Virus record (IMG/VR): IMGVR_UViG_3300036800_000311
Location: 41,538-105,537 of that record
Length of the DNA stretch: 64,000 nucleotides
Strand: one strand, 5' to 3'
Source of the DNA: a virus
Part shown: one piece after another, positions 17,245 through 24,608 of the stretch
How positions within the stretch are numbered: the stretch's first letter is position 1
How the letters are laid out: every line of letters begins with the position of its first letter
Position numbers and translations under genes: made by a program
The notes under the pieces: generated by a model
Told to the model about the DNA's origin: nothing
What the model saw: only the letters and a program-made list of their open reading frames with translations
The model's database searches: none

Positions 17245-17799
17245 CTACGCCTTGCAGACCCACTGGCCCGCGCCGGACCCACCGGCCCAGATCCGAGCGG
17301 CGACCGCGTCCTGCTCGGACTTCGGGGCGAGGTACGCGCCCGAGCCAGAGCCGCCGTAGGACGCCCAGGTCGAAGGGATGATCTGGTAGTAGCCGGACGC
17401 GCCCGCCCCGTTCGGAGGGAGGTTCTCCCCGTGCGACTCGCACATCACGATCGCCAGGGGTATCGCCCAGTCGCCATAGGGGAGCGGCGGTCGCCTACGT
17501 GCCCTCCAGGCCGCGTGCAGCGTCCGCCAGAGCCTTCCGGCGGACCTCGGGGTACTAGGGGGTCGCTGGCAGCGCGCCATCCGGTGGAGCGCCGCGTAGC
17601 TGCCCCGCCGTGGGAGACGAGCGCCGCGGTAGACGATCCGCGCGGCTCGTCGGAACTGCCCGAGGGTGAAGGTGCGCTCGCAGGAGTGGCGCGAGACCAC
17701 CCCGACCTGCCGTGCCGACGCGAGCCCCGCGTCGAGGGTCGTCGGAGCGAGTCCGACTGAGATGAGGGCGACGGCCGACGCCCGCCTGAGAGACTGCAT
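17245..17799 (-). CDS. Secreted Rpf/transglycosylase-like muralytic enzyme
   Basis: 184 residues. A signal peptide (about 1-29) is followed by a basic linker and a lysozyme-fold domain at about 110-184. IVMCESHGENLPPNGAGASG contains the catalytic Glu, followed by GYYQIIPSTW and ending GSGAGQWVCK, the resuscitation-promoting-factor pattern of Actinobacteria. Peptidoglycan cleavage outside the cell is expected, for entry, exclusion or host growth effects. Distant from the lysis cassette and transcribed leftward. Confidence 0.8.
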   Translation of the reverse strand: MQSLRRASAVALISVGLAPTTLDAGLASARQVGVVSRHSCERTFTLGQFRRAARIVYRGARLPRRGSYAALHRMARCQRPPSTPRSAGRLWRTLHAAWRARRRPPLPYGDWAIPLAIVMCESHGENLPPNGAGASGYYQIIPSTWASYGGSGSGAYLAPKSEQDAVAARIWAGGSGAGQWVCKA

Positions 17800-17925
17800 G
17801 AGTTCGCTCTCGTCCTGCGACCGTTACCGTCGCGGCGTGACTACCGCTAGCTCCCCCTCTCACCGGGAGCCGGACGCAGACCGGGGGCTCGCCTCCTTTG
17901 CGTGGGGGACCAGAAGGCGCGAAGG

Positions 17926-18600
17926 CTAGCGCGGTGGGCGGCTGGCGGAACGCGCGGCGGCCTCCGCGAGGCAGAACCCGCAGCGCCCCGACTCGGACGG
18001 CTCGATCATCGGGGCGGCGCACTCAACGCAGAGGACGCGCTCCCTCCGAGCGGTCCGGGGGCGCGTCCGCTGGGCGGCCTGCGGCGATGCTCCGCTTCGG
18101 CGCAGCAGGGCGCGGACGGCGTTCGACGTGACCCCGCACGCCTCGCCGATCTCCAGTGGGGACTCTCCGTCCGCAAAGCGTCGGAGCACCTCGTCTCGCG
18201 ACAGCGCGGATCGCTGCTCCCTGGTCGCGCGAGAGCAGGGCTTGCACAACGTCGGAGCCTGGGAGGCGCCATTGGAGCCGTCGGTCGGCCTCCCGCAGAC
18301 GCGACACGTACCGCGGTATCGGAGCCTCAAGGCCTGATGCTTCGCTCCGTCTGGATCGGTCAGCCACATCCCGGCGGTCGAGCGCGCGACGCCCATCTCG
18401 GCGGCGATCTCGCGGGCGGTCATCCCCTCCGCCCGGAGTCCCTGGGCGATCCTCACGCTCTCGCGACGACAGAGTCCGCCAGACGACGGCGGACTCTGAG
18501 CGTAGCCTGGCTCTAACTGCTGCGGATGGCTCGCATCGGAGCGCTGCCGCGGATCACGCGCTTGATCATCACCCACCTCCTTCCCCTGCGTCGAGTGCAT
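17926..18600 (-). CDS. Zinc-finger / helix-turn-helix protein
   Basis: 224 residues if started at ATG 18600; GTG 18456 (176 aa) is an alternative because the first 48 residues look non-conserved. Two HTH segments (MTAREIAAEMGVARSTAGMW; EIGEACGVTSNAVRALLRR) surround a zinc site (CRVCG...CKPC), and the C-terminus has CVEC...CGFC. Probably a DNA-binding regulator or nuclease accessory protein. An 11-bp hairpin lies within the 5' part. Confidence 0.6.
   Translation of the reverse strand: MHSTQGKEVGDDQARDPRQRSDASHPQQLEPGYAQSPPSSGGLCRRESVRIAQGLRAEGMTAREIAAEMGVARSTAGMWLTDPDGAKHQALRLRYRGTCRVCGRPTDGSNGASQAPTLCKPCSRATREQRSALSRDEVLRRFADGESPLEIGEACGVTSNAVRALLRRSGASPQAAQRTRPRTARRERVLCVECAAPMIEPSESGRCGFCLAEAAARSASRPPR
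18470..18498 (-). promoter_or_regulatory. Perfect 11-bp stem-loop in the 5' region of 17926-18600
   Basis: CAGAGTCCGCC, 7-base loop, GGCGGACTCTG. It lies after an 18-codon reading frame (starts MIKRVIRGS) that has the best ribosome site nearby (AAGGAGG), and just before the GTG at 18456. This layout resembles a leader peptide with an attenuator, or a binding site for the encoded HTH protein. Confidence 0.4.
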
Positions 18601-18610
18601 AGGGCCAAGG

Positions 18611-18709
18611 CTAGCGCCTGGTGCGCCACGGCCTCGCCACTCGCGAGACTCGCTGGGGATGCGCCGAGCGGCGAGGCCGAGCGCGGGTCGGAGGGTACCC
18701 ACTAGGCAT
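18611..18709 (-). CDS. Possible small Arg-rich peptide (32 aa)
   Basis: ATG 18709 follows TAGGAGGA at good spacing and the frame ends at TAG 18611. Composition is very basic (starts MPSGYPPTRARPRRS). Supported only by the ribosome site; may be non-functional. Confidence 0.3.
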   Translation of the reverse strand: MPSGYPPTRARPRRSAHPQRVSRVARPWRTRR

Positions 18710-19161
18710 TCCTCCTACGCGCCCGTATAGTTCTCCGCAAGCCATCCGGTCGCCGAGCCCTCTCTCCCGGCGATCAGGGGCCAGAGGGAGGGACGCTTCG
18801 GCGTCCGTTGTCCGCGGAATGCCGAAGCGTTCCCCCGCGCCCTAAAGGCATCCTCGCGGGCGGCCGATACCCGGGGTCATGAGAACCTCAGACCATCAGC
18901 CACCACGGATCACCACCCCGATGCACGTCCTCGCCTGGCAGGTCCTTCACGGACCCGCGGATCAGGTCGGCGCGTTCGCCGACGCGCTCGCGCAGCTCGT
19001 CCTAGAGGCCGGAGAGGCGGCGGGATAGCCTCACGAGGTAACCCCTTGGCGTACGTACTTCTATCCCGAAAGGGCGGTAGCGGCCTCCCGAGTCATCGTC
19101 CCTCGGGCTTCTGTAACCGAATCCCTACTACGGACGCGAAGTTCCTACCTCGTTACGCTTG
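18710..19161. other. Gene-poor segment
   Basis: Between the zinc/HTH gene and the HNH genes no well-supported gene is found. One weak rightward reading frame (18879-19028) is listed separately. A small inverted repeat CCCGAG/CTCGGG lies near 19094-19114. Composition from 19040 to 19160 is less GC-rich than elsewhere and stop-dense in all frames. Confidence 0.4.
18879..19028 (+). CDS. Possible small hypothetical protein (49 aa)
   Basis: ATG 18879 to TAG 19026. Third codon positions are GC-rich and the helical sequence (VLAWQVLHGPADQVGAFADA) looks coding, but there is no good ribosome site. Isolated, rightward among leftward genes. Confidence 0.35.
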   Translation: MRTSDHQPPRITTPMHVLAWQVLHGPADQVGAFADALAQLVLEAGEAAG

Positions 19162-19326
19162 CTACCCCAGGTCGAGTGATCGGTCCGCGCGCCAGTGTTG
19201 CCGCTCGTCCGGCCCGAGCTCGATCCAGTCGCGTGCTGATATCCGCCGTAAGTGACTGCCTGTAGCCGCGCTGACGGTCCGCTGGGTCTGTTCGGAAAGT
19301 GGTCCCCCGGCCGTTCCTAGCGCCAC
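19162..19326 (-). CDS. Possible small protein downstream of HNH (54 aa)
   Basis: GTG 19326 lies in the last codons of the HNH gene and reads to TAG 19162. The second half (RISARDWIELGPDERQHWRA) looks protein-like. The GAGGAGG is too close to the GTG to be ideal. Uncertain. Confidence 0.35.
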   Translation of the reverse strand: MALGTAGGPLSEQTQRTVSAATGSHLRRISARDWIELGPDERQHWRADRSLDLG

Positions 19327-19766
19327 CTCCTCTTCTGGACGCGCTGGTTATTCTGACGTGAACTTCTCGTCTTCTGGAGGCGACTAGTCATTGCTACCGC
19401 CTGCGACTTCGTCATGCGGTCGTGCGGCACTCCGCCGAGTTTGATGATGTACGTGATCTGCTTCGGAGTGGCTAGTCCCTTGGGCGAGGCGACCTTCGGG
19501 GCGTTCTCGCGCCTGCTAGGACCGCGTTCACGATGGAAGAGTTCGTGGCAGTGGCGACAAAGGACCGTCAGGTCGGCTGGTCGCTCGTTTCCTAACCGTT
19601 CGTAGGTCCGATGATGGACGTCGAGCTTGCGGTTCGAGTTGCAGACCTGGCAACGATTCTCGGCGCGTAGCAGCGCCTGGGCACGGACCCCTCGCCAGTG
19701 GTCCGAGGTGAGGTATTCACTCCGGTACCTTCGCTGCGCTTCCGTAGGGTCGACGGAAGCGCTCAT
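19317..19766 (-). CDS. HNH endonuclease
   Basis: 149 residues. Residues about 20-80 hold the HNH fold: HWRGVRAQALLRAENRCQVC, LDVHHRTYERLGNE, then LTVLCRHCHELFH (two CxxC pairs, catalytic His). A basic C-terminal tail follows. Preceded by TATAAT at 19800-19805 (minus) at 34 bases. Probably a free-standing homing-type nuclease. Confidence 0.85.
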   Translation of the reverse strand: MSASVDPTEAQRRYRSEYLTSDHWRGVRAQALLRAENRCQVCNSNRKLDVHHRTYERLGNERPADLTVLCRHCHELFHRERGPSRRENAPKVASPKGLATPKQITYIIKLGGVPHDRMTKSQAVAMTSRLQKTRSSRQNNQRVQKRRWR

Positions 19767-19799
19767 ACGGTATGCTTGGGGGGCGTCCTCACAACGCGA

Positions 19800-19837
19800 A
19801 TTATACGCCCCGGGTGGCCCAGAGTCCCCGGGGCGTA
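19800..19837 (-). promoter_or_regulatory. TATAAT promoter overlapped by 11-bp inverted repeat
   Basis: On the minus strand TATAAT (19805-19800) heads the HNH gene. Overlapping its upstream side is a perfect inverted repeat TACGCCCCGGG / CCCGGGGCGTA (19804-19814 and 19827-19837, 12-base loop), covering the -35 region. Placement suggests an operator blocking polymerase, or a hairpin. A second GC-rich hairpin follows at about 19843-19866. Confidence 0.45.
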
Positions 19838-19906
19838 CTTATTCCCCGGCTCCCGAGCCTGGCGGGGCGCTTTGCTTTGGGTGACCGGGTGCTCGCCGCT
19901 CCGGAC

Positions 19907-19916
19907 GGTATACTAC
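19907..19916 (+). promoter_or_regulatory. TATACT promoter-like element 3, start of early rightward genes
   Basis: GGTATACTAC. TATACT (19909-19914) predicts a start near 19921, giving a leader of about 25 bases with AGGAGG before ATG 19947. It heads the rightward region leading to the methyltransferase. Confidence 0.6.
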
Positions 19917-19946
19917 GCCGCGATATGAGCGACCCCAGGAGGCAGC

Positions 19947-20093
19947 ATGGGACTAGATGGACCCAGCCGCAGAATCGTGTACGAGCCGGTAGAGGAGCCG
20001 AGCACCGAGCCGCGAGGGCCATCGACGCCGGAGTCCGAGCCCGAGCGCACTCCTACGTCCCCGTCCCGAGAGCGCGACCCCGTCTCGGCGTAG
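19947..20093 (+). CDS. Small Pro/Glu-rich phage protein (48 aa)
   Basis: AGGAGG lies 5 bases before ATG 19947. The sequence MGLDGPSRRIVYEPVEEPS and its Pro/Glu/Ser tail resemble a short protein often found just before the next family in actinophages. A different frame from ATG 19925 runs into the next gene, but the ribosome site favours this one. Function unknown. Confidence 0.6.
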   Translation: MGLDGPSRRIVYEPVEEPSTEPRGPSTPESEPERTPTSPSRERDPVSA

Positions 20094-20107
20094 GCCTGTT
20101 CCGGGAG

Positions 20108-20946
20108 ATGGCGAAGGTCTCCGAGGCGGTGTTGCAGATGACGTTGACGTTCTCCGTCAGCACCCGCGAGATGTCCGAGGTGATGGCCGCCCTGTCGGCG
20201 ACCATCTACGGCTCGGGCGGTGCGATCCCCGTCCGGCGGGAGGTCGAGGTCGTCGGCACCGTGGAGTTCGAGGACCCGCCGCCAGTTCGTCGCGCGGGGA
20301 AGGCGATCGGCTACCGCTGGTGGACGCTGGACGGGTACCGGCTGATGTCGGCGAACGCCGTGATGAGGAAGTACTGGGAGATCGGCCCGAACGAGGCGGT
20401 CTGTCACTTCTCGGAGTACGCGGCCCTCGGGACGCTCCGGGTCACGGCTCGCGGCGGCGCTCCCCCCGGCCACGAGGCCCCGCACCCGGACTGCGAGTGC
20501 GGTCTCTACGCCTGGTACGACGTCCCGAGCCACCCGGAGCGGGCGGTCACGGCGCTGAGCTCGGTCATCTACGGAGCACCGCCAGCCGACGCCTCGCTCC
20601 GCGTCTACGGGGCGGTCACACGGCGTGGGGTCCGATCGACGCCCACCCGACGGGCTTCCGCTCGCGGTTCGCGGAGGCGGTCGTCCTCGCGTACGACCCG
20701 GATCAGCCCTATCGGCACGTCGTCCGCGTCCAGGCCATCGCGTCGGAGATGGGCGTCCCCTGCGTCGAGCTCGAGGATCTCCGGGCGGCCGCGGCGGACC
20801 ACGGCGAGGAGATCCCGGTCGACCTGCGCCCCTTGGAAAGTCATATCGTTGCGGATCTTCGAGCGTACGCTCAGACGTACGCCCAGGCGACCAACCCACA
20901 CATGGCCCGTTCGGCCCATGGCAACCCGCTCTGGCAGATGCCTTGA
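20108..20946 (+). pseudogene. Conserved actinophage protein, frameshifted near 20620
   Basis: ATG 20108 opens MAKVSEAVLQMTLTFSVSTR. The middle holds APHPDCECGLYAWYDVPSHP, and near 20606 the reading reaches LRVYGAVT. The expected continuation (AWGPIDAHPTGFRSRFAEAV, ending at TGA 20944) is in the -1 frame. CxCGxYAW followed by a YGxV-xWG-xxxHxxGFR motif is a recognisable actinophage family of unknown function. Without a shift the first frame runs on in nonsense to 21112. No classic slippery heptamer is seen at the junction. Confidence 0.6.
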
Positions 20947-21034
20947 GCGGAGCGCGCCGCTCTCCCCGCTACGCTTCGCCTCTCGGGGCCGACGCCTGCC
21001 AAGACACCTCGGCCCCGACCGCCCTCGACCCGCC

Positions 21035-21058
21035 GCCCCCGGGTCGGGGGCTTTTTTT
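21035..21058 (+). terminator. Rho-independent terminator
   Basis: GCCCCC-GGGTC-GGGGGC stem followed by TTTTTTT. It lies after the gene ending at 20946 and before the promoter element at 21077, separating the two transcripts. This is the clearest intrinsic terminator in the window. Confidence 0.8.
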
Positions 21059-21076
21059 GTTCCGGCCGCGACGGCT

Positions 21077-21084
21077 AGTATACT
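21077..21084 (+). promoter_or_regulatory. TATACT promoter-like element 4, before cytosine methyltransferase
   Basis: AGTATACT just after the terminator. A possible TTGTTC -35 lies 16 bases upstream but overlaps the T run. The predicted start falls near 21091, about 11 bases before ATG 21102, so the leader is very short. Confidence 0.6.
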
Positions 21085-21101
21085 GCTGGGTATGGACGCT
21101 G

Positions 21102-22688
21102 ATGGTCGATGAGCTCGTCTTCGGATCCTGCTTCTCGGGCGTCGGGGGCATCGACCTCGGACTCGAGCGAGCGGGGATGCGAGTCGCCTGGCAGTGCGAG
21201 TCCGATCCCTGGAGACGAGGGATCCTCGCCCGGCACTGGTCCGGAGTCCCCTGCTACGAAGATATCCGCGTGCTCGCTCGCGATTCGGGGGCGCGAGGGC
21301 GGAGCGCAGGCCGAGGTAGCGGACCTGCCGAGCCTGCGAGCGTCGGCTGGGGGTTCCAGTCGGGCGATGGTCTTCAATCCGCGAGTAGAAGGGAGCAAAC
21401 CACGAATGGGGATCTCCGGGGAAGTAGTGAGCACGCTTCATGTCGGTCAGATCCCGGGTTCGTTGACCTCCTCGCAGGCGGCGTCCCATGCCAGGACTGG
21501 AGCGTCGCGGGTCGACGGAGGGGCCTCGCTGGGGGACGATCCGGCCTCTTCTTCGAGTTCGCCCGAGTCGCAGATGAGCTTGTTCGGCCCGCTGGATTCG
21601 TTCTCTTCGAGAACGTCCCGGGTCTCCTCTCCGCCTGCTCCTGTCAGGGATGCCGAGACCTGGGCGAGCTTCTACGAGTCCATCAGCGCGGACGGGGGGG
21701 GGCTGTCGTCGATGCCGGACGAGATCCTGGTCCTGGCCTCTTTGAGGATTCCCTGGGCGATGGTCCCGTCGATCCGCGCGGCTGTCCGTGTCGCCGCTGC
21801 GACGAGGCCCGGCGCCTCCGCTCCGAGCACGCGGGGACGGACTTCTGGGTGGTCCTGTCCACGCTTGGGAACCTCGGGTTTCACGACCTCGCCTGGCGAG
21901 TGCTGGACAGTCGGCACTTCGGAGTTCCCCAGCGGAGGAGGCGAGTCTTCGTCCTTGCCCGACGTGCTCGTGGGCGATCCTGCTGCGAGATTCTCCTTGA
22001 GTCCGAGGGCGGCGCGGGGGATCCTGCGCCGCGCGGAGAAGAGGGGCCGCGAGTTGCCGCGAGCCTTGCGAGCGGCTCTCACGGACCTGGCGTGAGCGCG
22101 CCGGGGCGACGGCAGGAGGATGACGTGAACATCGTCGCGAGTTCGATTCAGCGCTCTGGCCCCCCAGGTTCGCGCCGAGAGGACGAGTCGTCGCTCGTCT
22201 TCGGCGTGGATGTGTCGGCCACCCTCAAGGGCCATCGCGGGAAGGGCGGCGGGGGACTTGGCCCGGAGGAGACGCTGGTCTCCCATACGCTGACCTCGGG
22301 CGGATTCGACGCGAGTGAGGACGGTAGCGGCCGCGGCACTCCGCTAGTCGCCTCGGTCTCGGAGAACCAGCGGGGCGAGGTCCTGGAGACCGACTACGCC
22401 CACCAACTCACGACCGGCGGCGGGAAGCCTGGTCAGGGATTCTCGGCGGCTCGGATCGGATCGGCGGTTCGTCGCCTCACCCCGACGGAGTGCGAGCGCC
22501 TCCAGGGCTTCCCGGACGGCTGGACGATCCCCGAGGGTCCGTCGCTCGTCGGCGAGTCGTCGTTCCCCTACCGCGCCGACGAGAGGTGCCCGCTTCCGGA
22601 CGGTCCTCGCTATGCGGCGATGGGTGACGCGGTCACGGTGCCGGTCATCGAGTGGATCGGTCGGCGAATCGTCGCCTTCCGCGGATAA
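21102..22688 (+). CDS. DNA (cytosine-5) methyltransferase
   Basis: 528 residues from ATG 21102. Motif I FGSCFSGVGGIDLGLERAG, motif IV GVPCQDWSVAG with the catalytic Cys, motif VI FENVPG, motif VIII QRRRRVFVLA, and motif X GDAVTVPVIEWIG are all present. A target-recognition region spans about 330-460. A Cys-rich insertion (CSCQGC and CPCRRC) sits between motifs VI and VIII. Likely protects phage DNA from host restriction. No partner nuclease is adjacent. It also contains a long second reading frame. Confidence 0.9.
   Translation: MVDELVFGSCFSGVGGIDLGLERAGMRVAWQCESDPWRRGILARHWSGVPCYEDIRVLARDSGARGRSAGRGSGPAEPASVGWGFQSGDGLQSASRREQTTNGDLRGSSEHASCRSDPGFVDLLAGGVPCQDWSVAGRRRGLAGGRSGLFFEFARVADELVRPAGFVLFENVPGLLSACSCQGCRDLGELLRVHQRGRGGAVVDAGRDPGPGLFEDSLGDGPVDPRGCPCRRCDEARRLRSEHAGTDFWVVLSTLGNLGFHDLAWRVLDSRHFGVPQRRRRVFVLARRARGRSCCEILLESEGGAGDPAPRGEEGPRVAASLASGSHGPGVSAPGRRQEDDVNIVASSIQRSGPPGSRREDESSLVFGVDVSATLKGHRGKGGGGLGPEETLVSHTLTSGGFDASEDGSGRGTPLVASVSENQRGEVLETDYAHQLTTGGGKPGQGFSAARIGSAVRRLTPTECERLQGFPDGWTIPEGPSLVGESSFPYRADERCPLPDGPRYAAMGDAVTVPVIEWIGRRIVAFRG
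21109..22095 (+). other. Long overlapping reading frame inside the methyltransferase gene
   Basis: The frame is open for 328 codons. Its last third (TSGFTTSPGECWTVGTSEFP, SSSLPDVLVGD, RFSLSPRAARGILRRAEKRG) matches a recurrent family I know as a hypothetical protein near phage cytosine methyltransferases (pattern YxLSxxACxGILRRAxKRGKxLP). The same bases in the main frame encode conserved motif VIII and its neighbourhood. Dual coding is possible, or the family may be an annotation artefact of the conserved main frame. Confidence 0.35.
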
Positions 22689-22715
22689 AGATTTCCCCGC
22701 CCCGCCGACCGAGGT

Positions 22716-22723
22716 AGTATACT
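22716..22723 (+). promoter_or_regulatory. TATACT promoter-like element 5, start of small-gene and recombination operon
   Basis: GAGGTAGTATACTAAGCG, 41 bases before ATG 22764. AAGGAG lies between. The flanks closely match element 8 at 51224 (CGAGGTAGTATACTGAGCG). Genes 22764 to about 33954 follow in tight overlap. Confidence 0.65.
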
Positions 22724-22763
22724 AAGCGGCAGGTACCGAACTCCACCTACCAAGGAGAACCAG

Positions 22764-22952
22764 ATGCCCCGCTACGTAGTCGTATCCCCGCAGGAGTCCC
22801 AGGGCCGCGAGATCGTCGGCTCCTACGCCGAGCAGTACGGCTGGAAGGTCCGCGATACCCAGGCCGATCCCGCTACGGGCCAGGTCTTCTGGTCCGGCGG
22901 TAAGCGCGAGATGCGCGCCACGGCTCGGGACCTGAATCGGCTGGCGTCGTGA
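22764..22952 (+). CDS. Small hypothetical protein (62 aa)
   Basis: AAGGAG upstream; starts MPRYVVVSPQESQGREIV. Mixed alpha/beta with a Lys/Arg-rich end. First gene after the promoter element. Unknown function. Confidence 0.65.
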   Translation: MPRYVVVSPQESQGREIVGSYAEQYGWKVRDTQADPATGQVFWSGGKREMRATARDLNRLAS

Positions 22953-23167
22953 GCGCCCCTAGCCCCTACCGCGTCGAGGCCATCGTCCACGAGGAGTGCA
23001 CCTGCACCCTCGGATACCTTGACGAAGGCCCGGAGACGATCGTCGACGGTGACGAGAACTGCGTCATTCACGGATGCTCGCCCTACGCCCTCCGCTCCGA
23101 GCGGTCCCGCGAGGTCGCGGATCTGCTGGCCGAGGCGGATCGGATTGACCGAGGGGTAGCGTCGTGA
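22949..23167 (+). CDS. Small Cys-containing protein (72 aa)
   Basis: GTG start overlapping the previous stop (GTGA). CTCTLG and a later CVIHGC suggest a compact metal site; the C-terminal half is a helix. Resembles small phage zinc proteins; family not identified. Confidence 0.6.
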   Translation: MSAPSPYRVEAIVHEECTCTLGYLDEGPETIVDGDENCVIHGCSPYALRSERSREVADLLAEADRIDRGVAS

Positions 23168-23529
23168 GCGCCGCGACGGAGTCCAAGGCGGCTCGGCTCC
23201 TCTCGGAGGGCCGCGTCGATCCGGACCCGACCCCGGCGCGGATCTTCCGCGTCGACGGGGACTCGGGCCGGTACGTGGTCTTCGTCTCCGCGCATCATCG
23301 CTCCTGTACCTGCCCGCACGGAGAGCACGGCGGGGAGGGGGACTGCAGCCACGTCTCGGCGGCGGTCGAGTGGGTCCTCTCGGAGGGCGCGCTGATGGAC
23401 GAGACGAGGCAGGAGCGGCCGCTCTCCGCCCGCGCGCTCCGCTTCCCGGACTACCTCCAGGCCCTTGCGGATCGCAAGGCTCGGGACTCGGAACTCGCCG
23501 ACGAGGCGTTCCGGAGGCTGGGCGCATGA
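23164..23529 (+). CDS. SWIM zinc-finger protein
   Basis: 121 residues from GTG 23164. VFVSAHHRSCTCPHGEHGG followed by CSHVSAAVEW gives the CxC...CxH spacing of SWIM zinc fingers, which bind DNA or protein. Helical C-terminal half. Lies in the operon leading to the recombination genes. Confidence 0.7.
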   Translation: MSAATESKAARLLSEGRVDPDPTPARIFRVDGDSGRYVVFVSAHHRSCTCPHGEHGGEGDCSHVSAAVEWVLSEGALMDETRQERPLSARALRFPDYLQALADRKARDSELADEAFRRLGA

Positions 23530-23834
23530 ACTGGCTCGGCGATCACCTGAGTGGCCGGTGGGACGAGTCGGACCGCGCGGAGCGGGAGACGGCGGCAAAG
23601 GTCGACGCGGTCTTCGCGGAGGCCGCGGACCGCGGCTACCTTCGGCGTATGTCGGCCGCTGCGCTGGAGGTCCGCGACCAGGTCCGCGACCAGGCGGAGG
23701 CCCGCGAGGGGCTCTACGGGCCTGGGATAGCGGACGAGGACCCCGTCTGCCCTGACTGCGGCGGCGAGGGCGTACGCGCCTCCCTCGGATGGCCGGAGAC
23801 GTGCTCTGGCTGCGGAGGGTACGGGACACTATGA
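23526..23834 (+). CDS. Small protein with DnaJ-type zinc motif
   Basis: 102 residues from ATG 23526 (ATGA overlap). The N-terminal two thirds are helical and acidic. The C-terminus has CPDCGGEGVR and CSGCGGYG, a paired CxxCxGxG motif. Function unknown. Confidence 0.65.
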   Translation: MNWLGDHLSGRWDESDRAERETAAKVDAVFAEAADRGYLRRMSAAALEVRDQVRDQAEAREGLYGPGIADEDPVCPDCGGEGVRASLGWPETCSGCGGYGTL

Positions 23835-24172
23835 CCCCGATCGATCGAGGGCCGTCGCGGCCCCGCGTGATGAGCGGCTCGGTGGAGGTCCAGCCGCCGC
23901 TCCACCCGGAGCACGCCTACATCGACTCGGACGGATTCCGGAATGCCGACATGGAGGCGTCGGTCTACGAGGACAAGGACGGGTCGATCATCTACAGCGA
24001 TATCGCGGACCGTCGGCAGCCCACGGCGGTCGTCATCGCCCTGACGGCCGAGGGTGTCGAGTGGCTCCTCGAAGAGCTCGACCAGCATCGCGACGACCGC
24101 TTCGTTCGCGGACTGACCTACGCGCGTGACCTCGCCAAGGTCATCGCGTGGGATCGCGCGGCGGGACGATGA
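23831..24172 (+). CDS. Hypothetical protein (113 aa)
   Basis: ATG 23831, ATGA overlap. Beta-rich first half, helical second half (ALTAEGVEWLLEELDQHR). No family recognised. Confidence 0.6.
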   Translation: MTPIDRGPSRPRVMSGSVEVQPPLHPEHAYIDSDGFRNADMEASVYEDKDGSIIYSDIADRRQPTAVVIALTAEGVEWLLEELDQHRDDRFVRGLTYARDLAKVIAWDRAAGR

Positions 24173-24354
24173 CGACAGAGCAGGCCATACTTCGCTTCGA
24201 GCGGAAGGCCGCGGACCTACGATCCCGGGACCTCTTCGAGGCCGCCCAAGACTGGCAGCGTCGGGCCTCGGAGATGGCTTCGCTGGCGCGGATGGCCGAG
24301 GGCCTACCGGCCGCCAAGCGCCCACTTCGCGGGCTCGGCAGGGAGGCATTCTGA
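24169..24354 (+). CDS. Small helical protein (61 aa)
   Basis: ATG 24169, ATGA overlap. Nearly all helix, starting MTTEQAILRFERKAADLRS. Function unknown. Confidence 0.6.
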   Translation: MTTEQAILRFERKAADLRSRDLFEAAQDWQRRASEMASLARMAEGLPAAKRPLRGLGREAF

Positions 24355-24608
24355 TGGCGCGCAGCTACCACGACGACGGATGGACGCCGGTCGACGACGA
24401 GCCGTTCCGGGAGGAGTACATCGGGGGCCGGTACGTCTCCGACGACGAGCGGGAGGACGCCCGCCGGGAGCGCTACGACGACGAGCACCCGCCGAACCTC
24501 AGCTGCGAGGAGTGCGGATTCGAGTGGTACTCCCCGATCATCCGATCGCGGCACGAGCCGCCGGAGCCGCGCTACCCGGACTGCCCGCGCTGCGAGGGGA
24601 CGGCCTGA
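24354..24608 (+). CDS. Small zinc-ribbon protein (84 aa)
   Basis: ATG 24354 shares one base with the previous stop. Very acidic and Tyr/Arg-rich, with CEECGFEWY and CPRCEG near the end forming a zinc ribbon. Confidence 0.65.
   Translation: MARSYHDDGWTPVDDEPFREEYIGGRYVSDDEREDARRERYDDEHPPNLSCEECGFEWYSPIIRSRHEPPEPRYPDCPRCEGTA

Noticed and set aside
19046-19255. Rightward 69-codon frame
   Set aside because: Composition is unlike neighbours (many Ser/Cys/Arg), no ribosome site, and a more plausible leftward frame overlaps it.
23465-23755. Gly/Arg-rich rightward frame
   Set aside because: Shadow of the overlapping genes 23164-23529 and 23526-23834, which have motifs and coupled starts.
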